Source: an uncultured Bacteroides sp.
Lineage (GTDB): Bacteria > Bacteroidota > Bacteroidia > Bacteroidales > Bacteroidaceae
Length of the DNA stretch: 42,930 nt
Direction of reading: 5' to 3'
Assembly: GCA_944322345.1 (NCBI GenBank)
Contig: CALUOO010000007.1
Location: 121,198 to 164,127, forward strand
Positions 1 through 8,995 of this stretch are shown here, one piece after another. The notes under the pieces were generated by a model. That model was not told the DNA's origin, did no database searches, and saw nothing but the letters and a program-made list of their open reading frames with translations. The first letter of the stretch is position 1; each line of letters opens with the position of its first letter. Both the position numbers and the translations under genes were made by a program.

Positions 1-491
1 CTGATACCATTTGTAAGCCTGATTCTATTCTAGCTTATGCACCAACTGAGATATTAGACACTTTAACTGCCGCTTATACCCAATTTATAGAATTAGCAAA
101 TATATCAGACACAGTCTACAAACAGATACCTTTAAAGCCTATAAAAGGAATAAAATTTATCCCCAATACAGTTGAATTACTTTTTCCTGTAGATATTTAT
201 ACAGAAAAAACAGTAGAAGTTCCATTATATGGAATCAATTTCCCTGCCAATAAAGTTTTACGTTCTTTTCCTTCTAAAGTACAAATAACTTTTCAAGTAG
301 GTCTAAAACATTTTCGTGAAATAAAAGCAAATGATTTTACAATTCATGTTTCATATGAAGAATTATTAAACTCTGGATCAGATAAATATACGGTAAAATT
401 GAAATCAATTCCTAAAAACATAAGTCATATCCGTATAGTACCCGAACAGGTAGACTATCTTATTGAACAAGTAAATTCTTATGGCAATTAA
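1..491 (+). CDS. YbbR-like domain protein, C-terminal part
   Basis: Only the 3' part is in the window. The reading frame starts at base 3, is open throughout and ends at TAA 489-491, giving about 162 residues. The translation is beta-rich, with short repeated segments such as [16 protein letters not shown] and [13 protein letters not shown], which fits YbbR repeats. YbbR (CdaR-like) proteins are envelope-exposed; in Firmicutes they modulate c-di-AMP cyclase, but the Bacteroidetes role is unclear. The end overlaps the coaE start by 11 bp, so the two are translationally coupled. The order YbbR, coaE, DUF5606 is the usual Bacteroidetes arrangement (from memory). The N terminus cannot be judged. 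Confidence 0.72.
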   Translation, partial: DTICKPDSILAYAPTEILDTLTAAYTQFIELANISDTVYKQIPLKPIKGIKFIPNTVELLFPVDIYTEKTVEVPLYGINFPANKVLRSFPSKVQITFQVGLKHFREIKANDFTIHVSYEELLNSGSDKYTVKLKSIPKNISHIRIVPEQVDYLIEQVNSYGN

Positions 492-1092
492 AATTGGTAT
501 TACAGGTGGAATAGGTAGTGGAAAAAGTACCGTATCTCAAATATTAGAAATTATGGGAATACCTATTTACAATTCTGATACAGAGGCAAAACGACTTATC
601 CACACAGATCCTACTATTCAGCAAGCTTTATGTAAACTCACAGGAAATACTCTATTCCAAAATGGAGAACTTAATCGAACATTATTAGCGGCATACATGT
701 TCGGAAAACCAACACATATACATAAAGTAAATCAAATCATTCATCCTAATGTAAAAAAAGATTTTCAGCAATGGGCATCCAGATTTCCTACAGACAAAAT
801 TATAGGAATAGAGTCAGCAATTCTTTTAGAAGCAGGATTCAAAAAAGAAGTAGATATCGTTGTAATGGTATATGCCCCGATTGAATTAAGAATAGAGCGT
901 ACCATCAAACGTGACCATTCTACAAAAGAAAAAGTCATGGAACGCATCAATTCGCAAATGAATGATGAAATTAAAAGCGAACAGTCTGATTTTATTATCC
1001 AAAATGATGAGAAAACCCCATTAATTCCCCAGGTTTTAAAATTGATTTCTTCACTATCTAAAAATAATCATTACCTTTGCCTGCAGGAATAA
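481..1092 (+). CDS. coaE: Dephospho-CoA kinase
   Basis: CoaE phosphorylates the 3'-hydroxyl of the ribose of dephospho-CoA with ATP, the last step of coenzyme A synthesis in the cytoplasm. The 203-residue length is normal for the family. A P-loop, GGIGSGKST, lies at residues 9-17, followed by the family-typical [10 protein letters not shown] segment and the lid-region motif IERTIKRD. The ATG lies inside the last codons of the YbbR-like gene (11-bp overlap), which supports this start. The gene is AT-rich: one sampled 60-base line has 21 G+C. No separate promoter is visible, so it is read from the upstream operon. Confidence 0.96.
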   Translation: MAIKIGITGGIGSGKSTVSQILEIMGIPIYNSDTEAKRLIHTDPTIQQALCKLTGNTLFQNGELNRTLLAAYMFGKPTHIHKVNQIIHPNVKKDFQQWASRFPTDKIIGIESAILLEAGFKKEVDIVVMVYAPIELRIERTIKRDHSTKEKVMERINSQMNDEIKSEQSDFIIQNDEKTPLIPQVLKLISSLSKNNHYLCLQE

Positions 1093-1137
1093 ATTATTTC
1101 AATAAAAACAACTCAATAATTATTAATACATACTACT

Positions 1138-1569
1138 ATGTTAAAGACAATTTTGTCCATTTCAGGAAAGCCTGGATTATATAAACTTATTTCTCAAGGG
1201 AAAAATATGCTGATTGTAGAATCAATTAATACAGAAAAAAAAAGATTCCCAGCATATGGTAACGAAAAGATCATTTCATTAGCTGACATTGCAATGTATA
1301 CAAACGATGCAGAAGTCCCCTTATACAAAGTTTTAAATACCATAAAACAAAAGGAGAATTCTCAAATCGCTTCTATTGACCCTAAAAAAGCAACCCCAGA
1401 ACAGCTACGTGAGTATTTAAGTGATGTGTTACCCGATTTTGACCGCGACCGTGTATACGTAACCGACATCAAAAAATTAATCTCATGGTATAATATATTG
1501 GTTTCTAACGGTATTACAGACTTCGTTCCCGAAGAGAACAGCAAAGATGAAGAGAAAATTTCCGAATGA
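1138..1569 (+). CDS. DUF5606 family protein
   Basis: A 143-residue soluble protein with no signal peptide or membrane segment. It begins MLKTILSISGKPGLYKLISQ and contains DFDRDRVYVTDIKKLISWYN, both recalled as typical of the Bacteroidetes family DUF5606, whose function is unknown. The C-terminal tail is acidic (PEENSKDEEKISE). It lies 45 bp after coaE on the same strand and is followed at once by a strong terminator, so it is the last gene of the operon. No catalytic motif is visible. Confidence 0.8.
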   Translation: MLKTILSISGKPGLYKLISQGKNMLIVESINTEKKRFPAYGNEKIISLADIAMYTNDAEVPLYKVLNTIKQKENSQIASIDPKKATPEQLREYLSDVLPDFDRDRVYVTDIKKLISWYNILVSNGITDFVPEENSKDEEKISE

Positions 1570-1572
1570 AAT

Positions 1573-1603
1573 AAAAAACGAGGCTTAAATAGCCTCGTTT
1601 TTT
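1573..1603. terminator. Bidirectional intrinsic terminator
   Basis: A perfect 13-bp inverted repeat (1573-1585 against 1591-1603) with a 5-base loop TAAAT. The core is CGAGGCT/AGCCTCG, flanked by A-runs on one side and T-runs on the other, so it works as a U-tailed hairpin in both directions. It starts 4 bases after the DUF5606 stop and lies 22 bp beyond the convergent kbl stop, so it can end both transcripts. Confidence 0.9.
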
Positions 1604-1625
1604 GTACAACATATACTAATCGCAA

Positions 1626-2813
1626 TTATTTCAATACACCTAGTTCCTTACCCACCTTAATAAAGGCAGCAATACACTTATCCAAATGTTCACGTTCGTG
1701 TCCTGCAGACAGTTGCACACGAATGCGTGCCTGTCCCTTAGGTACTACTGGATAATAAAATCCAGTTACGTAAATGCCTTCCTCCTGCATACGCGCTGCA
1801 TATACCTGAGAAAGTTTAGCATCATACAACATCACTGCACAGATTGCACTTTGAGTAGGCTTGATATCAAATCCGGCAGCAGTCATATTATCGCGGAAAT
1901 AATTCACATTCTCCATCAATTTATCATGCAATGCATTACTTTCTTTCAGCATCTTGAACACCTCAAGACTTGCACCAATAATACCTGGCGCCAAAGAATT
2001 AGAAAACAAATAAGGACGGCTACGCTGACGAAGCAAATCAATAATTTCTTTTCTTCCTGTAGTGAACCCACCTAAAGCACCTCCAAAGGCCTTACCAAGT
2101 GTCCCTGTGTATATATCAACGCGTCCGTACGTATTATACAGTTCACTTACACCATGCCCAGTATTACCCACTACACCTGCAGAATGCGATTCATCCACCA
2201 TCACTAATGCATCGTATTTTTCAGCAAGATCACAAATTTTATCCATTGGCGCCACGTTACCATCCATTGAGAATACGCCATCGGTCACTACAATACGGAA
2301 TCGTTGAGCCTGCGCTTCTTGAAGACATCTCTCTAAATCCTCCATATCTGCATTAGCATATCGGTATCGTTTAGCTTTACAGAGACGTACTCCATCAATA
2401 ATTGAGGCATGATTCAAAGAATCAGATATTATAGCATCTTCTTCAGAAAACAAAGGTTCAAATACACCACCATTGGCATCAAAACAAGCAGCATATAAAA
2501 TTGTATCTTCTGTCTGGAAATAATCAGAAATAGCAGCTTCCAACTCTTTATGAATATCTTGTGTGCCACAAATAAAACGAACCGATGACATTCCATACCC
2601 ACGACGATCCATCATTTCCTGAGCAGCTTTGATTAAACGTGGATGATTTGACAGCCCTAAATAGTTATTTGCGCAAAAATTAAGCACTTTTTTCCCTTTA
2701 ACAAGGATACTAGCCTGTTGGGCATTTTCGATGAGTCGTTCTTCTTTATACAGACCGGCTTCTCTGATTTCAGCCAATGTCTGGCTGAGGTGTTCTTTCA
2801 TTTTACCGTACAT
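1626..2813 (-). CDS. kbl: Glycine C-acetyltransferase (2-amino-3-ketobutyrate CoA ligase)
   Basis: A PLP enzyme that converts 2-amino-3-ketobutyrate plus CoA into glycine and acetyl-CoA, the second step of threonine catabolism. The product is 395 residues, close to E. coli Kbl (398). Visible features are FCANNYLGL near residues 47-54, VDESHSAG at 207-214 (cofactor-binding Asp and His) and TGTLGKAFGG with the PLP lysine at residue 241. The start is the ATG at 2811-2813 (MYGKMKEHL). The frame stays open another 67 codons upstream, but that stretch crosses the divergent promoter region and the start of the neighbouring dehydrogenase, so it is not used. The divergent neighbour encodes the preceding pathway step. 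Confidence 0.95.
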   Translation of the reverse strand: MYGKMKEHLSQTLAEIREAGLYKEERLIENAQQASILVKGKKVLNFCANNYLGLSNHPRLIKAAQEMMDRRGYGMSSVRFICGTQDIHKELEAAISDYFQTEDTILYAACFDANGGVFEPLFSEEDAIISDSLNHASIIDGVRLCKAKRYRYANADMEDLERCLQEAQAQRFRIVVTDGVFSMDGNVAPMDKICDLAEKYDALVMVDESHSAGVVGNTGHGVSELYNTYGRVDIYTGTLGKAFGGALGGFTTGRKEIIDLLRQRSRPYLFSNSLAPGIIGASLEVFKMLKESNALHDKLMENVNYFRDNMTAAGFDIKPTQSAICAVMLYDAKLSQVYAARMQEEGIYVTGFYYPVVPKGQARIRVQLSAGHEREHLDKCIAAFIKVGKELGVLK

Positions 2814-2874
2814 AGTGTTTAATTGATTAAGTGAATATGCAAAGGACATTATTTTTCTTGGAATAACCATACCT

Positions 2875-2909
2875 TTTGATGAAAATATGGAAAAAAAGTG
2901 CTTACTTTG
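2875..2909 (+). promoter_or_regulatory. Candidate promoter for the threonine dehydrogenase gene
   Basis: TTTG at 2875-2878 and TTACTTTGC at 2902-2910 resemble the Bacteroides -33 and -7 elements. The -7 box matches TAnnTTTG at 7 of 8 positions, and the spacing of 23 bp is longer than the usual 19-21. It lies about 40 bp upstream of the ATG at 2947 in the kbl/dehydrogenase divergent gap. Confidence 0.35.
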
Positions 2910-2946
2910 CGCGCAATTTGGCTTAACACCTTTAATATTAATAGAA

Positions 2947-3900
2947 ATGAAACGCATTTTAATTATCGGAGCTACGGGACAAATTGGTTCCGAGTTGACT
3001 ATGGAGCTACGCAAACGTTATGGCAACGAGAATGTCGTAGCTGGGTATATTCCTTCTGCCGCACCGACAGGTGAACTGAAAGATTCAGGACCTTCGGAAG
3101 TAGTAGATGTAACAAATGGAGGAATGATAGCCTCTGCAGTGAAAAAATACCAAATAGATACAATCTACAATTTAGCAGCTCTACTCTCTGTCGTAGCAGA
3201 GTCAAAACCCAGATTGGCATGGCAGATAGGAATTGACGGATTATGGAACGTATTGGAAGTTGCTCGTGAACACAAATGTGCAGTATTTACCCCAAGTTCC
3301 ATCGGATCTTTTGGAGCAAATACACCTCACATAAATACCCCACAAGATACAATACAACGCCCACGCACAATGTATGGAGTAACTAAAGTTACTACCGAAT
3401 TACTGAGCGATTATTACTTCAACAAATATGGCGTTGATACTCGTGCAGTTCGTTTTCCAGGCATTATTTCCAATGTAACTCCTCCTGGAGGTGGAACGAC
3501 GGACTATGCTGTTGACATCTATTATTCTGCCGTTAAAGGTGAACGTTTCATCTGCCCTATCAAAAAAGGAACACTAATGGACATGATGTATATGCCTGAT
3601 GCCCTCAATGCCGCAGTAATGCTGATGGAGGCCGATCCTGCAAAACTTATACACCGTAATGCCTTTAACATAGCATCTATGAGTTTCGACCCTGAAACTA
3701 TTTATCAAGCAATACGAAAACATGTTCCAGATTTTGAAATGGTCTACGATATTGACCCTTTGAAACAAAGGATTGCTGACAGTTGGCCGGATTGTCTGGA
3801 TGATACTTGTGCTCGTGAGGAATGGGGATGGAAACCTGTATACAATCTGGAAAGTATGACAGTAGACATGCTTGAAAAATTAAGAGCAAGACTAAAATAA
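2947..3900 (+). CDS. NAD-dependent L-threonine 3-dehydrogenase, SDR (epimerase-like) type
   Basis: An extended short-chain dehydrogenase of 317 residues. It has the Rossmann motif GATGQIG at residues 8-14, the catalytic SSIG at 117-120 and YGVTK (Tyr143, Lys147). With PFKs of the epimerase fold excluded by these motifs, the segments IISNVTPPGGGTTDYAVDIY and the divergent pairing with kbl identify it as the epimerase-type threonine dehydrogenase, which oxidises threonine to 2-amino-3-ketobutyrate. This is a different family from the zinc-dependent E. coli Tdh. The start is placed at MKRILIIGATG. The frame is open 20 codons further upstream, but those codons include the -7 promoter box. Other SDR epimerase substrates are not formally excluded by sequence. 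Confidence 0.88.
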   Translation: MKRILIIGATGQIGSELTMELRKRYGNENVVAGYIPSAAPTGELKDSGPSEVVDVTNGGMIASAVKKYQIDTIYNLAALLSVVAESKPRLAWQIGIDGLWNVLEVAREHKCAVFTPSSIGSFGANTPHINTPQDTIQRPRTMYGVTKVTTELLSDYYFNKYGVDTRAVRFPGIISNVTPPGGGTTDYAVDIYYSAVKGERFICPIKKGTLMDMMYMPDALNAAVMLMEADPAKLIHRNAFNIASMSFDPETIYQAIRKHVPDFEMVYDIDPLKQRIADSWPDCLDDTCAREEWGWKPVYNLESMTVDMLEKLRARLK

Positions 3901-3901
3901 G

Positions 3902-4750
3902 ATGAAAAAACTCATTGCAGGGGTCGTTGTATTTGTTTTCTTGAGTTCTTGTGGAAACAAGAAAACAAATATTGACCCTTTTGCAGCAATTACTTACGAA
4001 GTAGATTCCGTTCTGCATCATACAGATTCGGTTTCTAATGAAAAATTGCCGGAAGCTCCAGTACCGACCGATGTAGATGAGTCTTTCGACGATTTTATAT
4101 ATAATTTTGCCTCAGATGACGTTTTACAACGCCAACGTGTAAAATTTCCATTATCTTATTATAAAGAGGATAAGAAAATCAGTATCGGGAAACAAGAGTG
4201 GAAGCACGATAATCTTTTCGTCAAACAGAATTATTACACACTTTTGTTTGACCGTGAAGAAGATATGGATCTAGCTGGAGATACTTCCCTAACTTCTGTA
4301 CAAGTAGAATGGTTCTTCATAAAAAAGAGGTTGCTGAAAAGATATTATTTCGAACGTATTAAGGGAGCTTGGATTCTAGAGGCTATTAATCTTCGTCCCG
4401 TTGAAAAAAATGAAGATACAGGATTCATCGATTTTTTTAATCGTTTTGTTTCAGACAGCTTATATCAAAGCCAACATGTATTAGATCCATTAGTTTTCGT
4501 GACATCTGATCCTGACGATGATTTTTCAATATTGGAAACCACTATTAGCAGAAATCAATGGTTTGCATTCAAACCTCAATTACCGTTAGAACGCCTTTCA
4601 AATATTAATTACGGACAACGTAATAATGGTGATTCTTCCACTAAGATTCTTGCACTAAAGGGAATTGGCAATGGTTTTTCCAATATCCTCTACTTCCGTC
4701 GACGTGGAGGTGAATGGGAATTATACAAATTTGAAGATACGAGTATATAA
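3902..4750 (+). CDS. Predicted lipoprotein, DUF4348-like
   Basis: A 282-residue protein starting 1 bp after the dehydrogenase stop. The N terminus is a lipoprotein signal: MKK, a hydrophobic stretch and the lipobox LSSC with the acylated Cys at residue 17. The mature part (from GNKKTN) is acidic and beta-rich. It contains two comparable segments, DESFDDFIYNFASDDVLQRQRV at about 58-79 and DTGFIDFFNRFVSDSLYQSQHV at about 171-192, each followed by a W/F-rich strand region, which suggests an internal duplication. I recall this layout as DUF4348, of unknown function. It is probably attached to the inner or outer membrane. Nothing links it mechanistically to threonine breakdown. Confidence 0.7.
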   Translation: MKKLIAGVVVFVFLSSCGNKKTNIDPFAAITYEVDSVLHHTDSVSNEKLPEAPVPTDVDESFDDFIYNFASDDVLQRQRVKFPLSYYKEDKKISIGKQEWKHDNLFVKQNYYTLLFDREEDMDLAGDTSLTSVQVEWFFIKKRLLKRYYFERIKGAWILEAINLRPVEKNEDTGFIDFFNRFVSDSLYQSQHVLDPLVFVTSDPDDDFSILETTISRNQWFAFKPQLPLERLSNINYGQRNNGDSSTKILALKGIGNGFSNILYFRRRGGEWELYKFEDTSI

Positions 4751-4809
4751 TTACATCAATATTTCATTTCGGCCTATTTACCAAGACTAAGAGTTAAGAT
4801 TAAATATTT

Positions 4810-5799
4810 ATGTATTCTTTATTAGCCCATAACACATTTGGCATTGATGTCAATGCTAATTCTTTTTTAGAATACACCTCTGTAGAGGAGTTAAAAGAGT
4901 TCATTGCCAACGGAATAATTACATATCCTTTCCTTCACATAGGAAGTGGAAGCAATTTATTGTTCACGGGTAACTACGAGGGATTGATTCTTCATTCACA
5001 AATTCATGGTATCAATATAATAGAAGAAACAGAGCATGATATCCTTGTCCGGGTAGGAGCTGGTGAAATATGGGATGACTTTGTAATGTGGTGTATCGAA
5101 CATGGATATTATGGTGCAGAAAATCTTTCACTCATACCAGGTGAAGTAGGAGCAAGTGCTGTACAGAACATAGGAGCCTATGGTGTAGAAGTGAAAGACC
5201 TGATTGACTCTGTAGAGACAGTCAGCATACAAGGAGAAAAACATATATATCCCGTTGCAGAATGTGGATACACCTATCGTAACAGCATATTTAAACTTCC
5301 TGAAAATAAATCGTTGTTTGTAACTCATGTTTGTTTCCGCCTCTCTAAAATAGAAAGTTATACGTTAGATTACGGCACTATTCGACAGAAGTTAGAACAA
5401 CATTCACAGCCTTCACTCAAAGTACTTAGAGACATCATCGTCGACATTCGGAAAAGCAAGTTGCCAGATCCTAAGGTAATAGGAAATGCGGGAAGTTTCT
5501 TTATGAATCCTATAGTGACAAAAGCTAAATTGACCACTCTACTGCAGACTTATCCACAGATGCCATATTATGATTTGGGCAATGGAAATGTCAAAATTCC
5601 GGCAGGGTGGATGATTGAGCAATGCGGTTGGAAGGGACGAGCATTAGGGCCTGCTGCCGTGCACGATAAGCAAGCATTAGTATTAGTAAATCGAGGAGGA
5701 GCAACTGGACGTGATATTGTAGCACTTTCAGATGCAATACGTGCTTCGGTACGTACAACATTTGGTATTGAGATTTACCCGGAAGTAAATATTATCTAA
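4810..5799 (+). CDS. murB: UDP-N-acetylenolpyruvoylglucosamine reductase
   Basis: This FAD enzyme reduces UDP-GlcNAc-enolpyruvate to UDP-MurNAc with NADPH, the second committed step of peptidoglycan precursor synthesis in the cytoplasm. At 329 residues it matches type I MurB proteins. FAD-binding signatures are GSGSNLL at 45-51 and [25 protein letters not shown] is the type I loop with its Tyr, and NAGSFFMNP supplies the proton-donating serine. [13 protein letters not shown] and the C-terminal IYPEV (catalytic Glu) are also present. It lies 59 bp after the lipoprotein gene and 3 bp before the next gene. Confidence 0.95.
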   Translation: MYSLLAHNTFGIDVNANSFLEYTSVEELKEFIANGIITYPFLHIGSGSNLLFTGNYEGLILHSQIHGINIIEETEHDILVRVGAGEIWDDFVMWCIEHGYYGAENLSLIPGEVGASAVQNIGAYGVEVKDLIDSVETVSIQGEKHIYPVAECGYTYRNSIFKLPENKSLFVTHVCFRLSKIESYTLDYGTIRQKLEQHSQPSLKVLRDIIVDIRKSKLPDPKVIGNAGSFFMNPIVTKAKLTTLLQTYPQMPYYDLGNGNVKIPAGWMIEQCGWKGRALGPAAVHDKQALVLVNRGGATGRDIVALSDAIRASVRTTFGIEIYPEVNII

Positions 5800-5802
5800 A
5801 TA

Positions 5803-6561
5803 ATGAGAATCAAAATATTAGGTAGCGGAACCTCTACCGGAGTACCCCAGATCGGTTGTGCCTGCCCTGTATGCACCTCTACCAATCCTAAAGACAGGCG
5901 TTTACGTACTTCTGCATTGGTTGAAACTGAGGACACAAGAATTCTGATTGACTGTGGACCAGATTTCCGCACACAAATGCTCACGTTGCCATTCAGCAAA
6001 ATAGATGGAGTACTTATTACACACGAACATTATGACCATGTTGGGGGATTGGACGATCTTCGTCCGTTCTGCAGTTTAGGAGCCATTCCCATATATGCTG
6101 AAAGTACAGTAACCAATGTCCTTCGTTCTCGTATGCCATACTGTTTTGTCGATCGGCGTTATCCCGGAGTTCCCAATATTCCTCTACGGGAGATAACTCC
6201 CGGACATGCCTTCCACATCAATTCCGTAGAAATTCTTCCCATTCGTGTAATGCATGGTCGTTTACCCATTTTAGGATATCGTATTGGCAAAGTAGGATAC
6301 ATCACAGATATGCTTACAATGCCCGAAGAGTCATTATTCTCATTTTTAGGCGTAGATGTACTAATTATTAATGCTCTTCGCAAAGCCCCCCATCCCACTC
6401 ATCAAAATCTGGAAGAAGCCTTACAAATGGCACAGCGTATTCAGGCAAAGGATACTTATTTTATACACATGAGTCATGACATTGGATTGCATGCAGAGGT
6501 AGAAAAAGAATTACCGCCACATATACATCTGTCATTCGACGGTGAAGAGATTCTTCTCTAA
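5803..6561 (+). CDS. MBL-fold metallo-hydrolase, PhnP-like
   Basis: A 252-residue metallo-beta-lactamase-fold enzyme. The metal-binding motif THEHYDHVGG lies at residues 73-82, preceded by LIDCGPDFR, and further ligands lie in VMHGRLP and IHMSHDIGLH. A cysteine cluster, GCACPVCTS at residues 18-26, matches the extra structural zinc site of PhnP-type phosphodiesterases (phosphoribosyl 1,2-cyclic phosphate hydrolases). No phosphonate genes are nearby, so the physiological substrate is unknown; related proteins act on small cyclic phosphodiesters. It starts 3 bp after murB and is probably translated from the same mRNA. Confidence 0.85.
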   Translation: MRIKILGSGTSTGVPQIGCACPVCTSTNPKDRRLRTSALVETEDTRILIDCGPDFRTQMLTLPFSKIDGVLITHEHYDHVGGLDDLRPFCSLGAIPIYAESTVTNVLRSRMPYCFVDRRYPGVPNIPLREITPGHAFHINSVEILPIRVMHGRLPILGYRIGKVGYITDMLTMPEESLFSFLGVDVLIINALRKAPHPTHQNLEEALQMAQRIQAKDTYFIHMSHDIGLHAEVEKELPPHIHLSFDGEEILL

Positions 6562-6614
6562 AAACACATTTCTACTCTTTATTTATCTTTATTATTGAAC
6601 TATTTTAGCGAAAT

Positions 6615-6645
6615 TTTGTTTTATTTGCAGACTTTCATACTTTTG
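6615..6645 (+). promoter_or_regulatory. Bacteroides-type promoter upstream of the 536-aa membrane protein gene
   Basis: TTTG at 6615-6618, a 19-bp spacer and TACTTTTG at 6638-6645 followed by C. This is a full match to the Bacteroides primary sigma consensus (TTTG and TAnnTTTG). Transcription would start about 7 bases downstream, some 15-20 bases before the ATG at 6670. Confidence 0.65.
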
Positions 6646-6669
6646 CCATAACCTGAAATAAGCTGCCTT

Positions 6670-8280
6670 ATGAAATTTCATACAACCGTGAAAATAGTTC
6701 TAGTATCTTCTGTGATATTTTTATGTACAGGTTTTGCCTTATATTCCTTTTTCAGACTTTCAATTGCCAGCGAACAAAATAAATTTAATCTTTATACCCT
6801 GGTACCTTCTACAGCATCAGCTGTTTTTATTACCGAAGACGTCAATTCATTAATATCAGAGATTGAGAATCTCTCTTGCAGCCGTGATGGCCATTATCTC
6901 TATTTTTCTAAAATATTTTCTTCTCTAAAGCATTCGTTGCATGAATTTACAGAGAGTGTTCCTCACGGAATCAGTCCACAGATGAATCAGATATTACTCA
7001 GTTTTCATGAGCCGATCAACGAACGCAATCAGATACTTTATTGTCGCTTGGGTATAGGAGATCAAGACTTAGTCGACCACTTTATCCAAACGCATTTCGA
7101 GTCAGCCTATTCTCCAAAGATCTTTCCCTATAAAGGGAAAAAGATCTATATTTATTCCACAGATAAAGGAGATTTTATTGCTTGCTATCGAGACAAGGAG
7201 TTTCTGGCACTCAGCTATCAAAAACGACTGATCGAGGAAGTGATTGACGCACAAAGAACAGGGGAATCACTGGCCAACGACATCAACTTTAAAAAAGTGA
7301 GCGATATACACAAAAACGCCTCTTCTGCTACTCTTTATAAACGAATGTCATCTAAAACTAGTTGGATAGACCTTGACATAAAAATGAAAGGCGATTTTAT
7401 CTACCTTTCAGGGACCGGACAAGAGACCGATACATGCATGTTAGGACATACACTTCGCAGCCGCACATCTATTGAAGGCTTTGTAGGAGATGCATTGCCT
7501 GCAACGACCTGTTATTTCAGCCGACAGGGGGTAAGAAACTGGACATCTTTTCTAAATTACTGTTGCAAGACGGATTCTTCCACAATAAAATGTGATACAA
7601 TAGGATACGACAATATACTTTCCGACTATCTGATAGAGAACGCCTGTAAAGATTTAACAGTATGTTCCTTTTATTCCCATGATTCATCACCATATCCTGC
7701 CACAGTAATAAGAATTCCTGTGTATGACCGGGCAGAATCAGAAAAAAGACTTTACTCACTGGCAAACTCACTTCCTCTGAAAGTTAATGAAAGAAAAAGT
7801 ACACGTATATCATGGCTTTATTTTCCCGATCGGGCTTATCCGGTCTACAGTTTTCCATCGGTAAAACTGTTTACAAATTTATCCTCGTTTTCTACATCTT
7901 CTCCATTGCTTTACGCCGCGTTTTACGGAGATGAACTTTTATTGTCTTCCAGTCACGAAGAACTATCCGACTATATTCGCTATGTTGAAAAGAATGAGGT
8001 ACTGGAGCATACTATTGATTATAACTCCGGTATTGATGGTTTAGCCAGCTCTTATTTACTTATGCTAATGACAGACCTCAATATTCTTTCCAGCTCTCCG
8101 AAATCTCTACCCAGCTTTATGCCGAAGTTTATTTTCGATCACGTAGATTTTTTCCGCCACTTTACGCTGTTTACACAATTTACATCAGCCAATGAAGGCT
8201 ATCATTCTTACATTATCCTAAAATACAAAGGGAAAAACCGAGACAAAGAGAAATCTCCTGAGAAAACAAGCATGCAATAA
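6670..8280 (+). CDS. Membrane-anchored protein of unknown function
   Basis: A 536-residue protein. One hydrophobic segment at about residues 8-30 is a signal anchor, so the rest is probably periplasmic. The body alternates beta-rich and serine-rich stretches and includes LYTLVPSTASAVFITED, which resembles the start of DUF3352-type proteins; I hold that assignment weakly. Two regions look alike in layout: GDFIACYRDKEFLALSYQKRLIEEVI near 178-203 and YAAFYGDELLLSSSHEELSDYI near 418-439. Each has the form 'aligned strand, self-evaluation, short helix', which suggests two copies of one fold. The C terminus is basic. It has its own promoter and stands alone, with a long gap after it. No enzyme motif was found. 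Confidence 0.6.
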   Translation: MKFHTTVKIVLVSSVIFLCTGFALYSFFRLSIASEQNKFNLYTLVPSTASAVFITEDVNSLISEIENLSCSRDGHYLYFSKIFSSLKHSLHEFTESVPHGISPQMNQILLSFHEPINERNQILYCRLGIGDQDLVDHFIQTHFESAYSPKIFPYKGKKIYIYSTDKGDFIACYRDKEFLALSYQKRLIEEVIDAQRTGESLANDINFKKVSDIHKNASSATLYKRMSSKTSWIDLDIKMKGDFIYLSGTGQETDTCMLGHTLRSRTSIEGFVGDALPATTCYFSRQGVRNWTSFLNYCCKTDSSTIKCDTIGYDNILSDYLIENACKDLTVCSFYSHDSSPYPATVIRIPVYDRAESEKRLYSLANSLPLKVNERKSTRISWLYFPDRAYPVYSFPSVKLFTNLSSFSTSSPLLYAAFYGDELLLSSSHEELSDYIRYVEKNEVLEHTIDYNSGIDGLASSYLLMLMTDLNILSSSPKSLPSFMPKFIFDHVDFFRHFTLFTQFTSANEGYHSYIILKYKGKNRDKEKSPEKTSMQ

Positions 8281-8930
8281 AGCCTATATCGCAATTGTCA
8301 AAGTAAATTTAAGTTTCATACAAAATGTTCTATTTTTAAGATTCAGAAGCAGAGACAACTGTCTGTAAAAAGTCTTTCTGCATTCAAACCATTCGGAAAA
8401 CCGAAAGAATATACAATTAAACGCTCTATTTTTCAATTTTCTTGCATTAATTATACCATTTAAGCCGATTGGGAAAGGAGAACTGACGGGATGGGAATAG
8501 TTATCTATCGTCTGGAGTAACCTTTCCCATCCCGTCAACTTACCTTTTCCAAGAAAAAGTAAATCTTTTCCCACTCATTTATCCCGAATTTTCCTCTTTT
8601 TCAGCGTAGTTCATCTGGATTTACAGGCCAAACAGAGCTATCAGAATCATAGCCAGAAATAAAATCCGACGTCTTACAGAACAACATTTACAAAGATACA
8701 CGTCTAAAAGAAACAAAATCAGCCAAAATCACAGCAATTCTATTTCTACAAACAGCCAATCTGCTGCATATTTCCTACCCCAACCTCAGCAACTTGCAAA
8801 AAACGTCATAAACAAGCAACAGAGTATGCTATTTTTCAGATTGTTCTCTTTTTAAGAAACAACCGACATACACCACTCGCCGCCGATACAGACGACAAAG
8901 AAACAGGACAACCGAATGCCCACCGTAAAA
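8281..8930. other. Long gene-free region between the membrane protein gene and the purM promoter
   Basis: I see no credible gene here. A 96-codon minus-strand frame (8284-8574) starts with GTG, has an unremarkable composition and runs through a hairpin, so I do not call it. The region holds a small hairpin (TTCGG/CCGAA near 8392-8405), the long hairpin at 8471-8550 and a minus-strand TATCTTTG box at 8691-8698. A minus-strand non-coding RNA reaching the hairpin is possible but unproven. Confidence 0.5.
8471..8550. repeat. Long imperfect hairpin
   Basis: A perfect 14-bp inverted repeat pairs 8484-8497 (TGACGGGATGGGAA) with 8524-8537 around a 26-base loop. Outside it, GGAAAGG near 8472-8478 can pair with CCTTTTCC at 8543-8550, which extends the stem imperfectly to about 80 bases in total. 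Neither side is followed by a clear T-run, so it is not a classical terminator. It could be a structured RNA, a dispersed repeat or a protein-binding dyad. Confidence 0.6.
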
Positions 8931-8962
8931 GTTGTCTATCCGGAAAAAAAGCCGTACTTTTG
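8931..8962 (+). promoter_or_regulatory. Bacteroides-type promoter for purM
   Basis: GTTG at 8931-8934, a 20-bp spacer and TACTTTTG at 8955-8962 followed by CC. The -7 box is a full match to TAnnTTTG; the -33 box is a 3 of 4 match. The ATG of purM lies 34 bp downstream. Confidence 0.6.
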
Positions 8963-8995
8963 CCACCGTATACAACTATAATATTCTATTAACTC

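Noticed and set aside
2814-3014. A 67-codon N-terminal extension of kbl
   Set aside because: It crosses the divergent promoter region and the start of the dehydrogenase gene. Starting at MYGKMKEHL gives the normal family length.
8284-8574. A 96-codon minus-strand frame in the purM upstream gap
   Set aside because: It begins with GTG, reads through the long hairpin and has no features of a protein.
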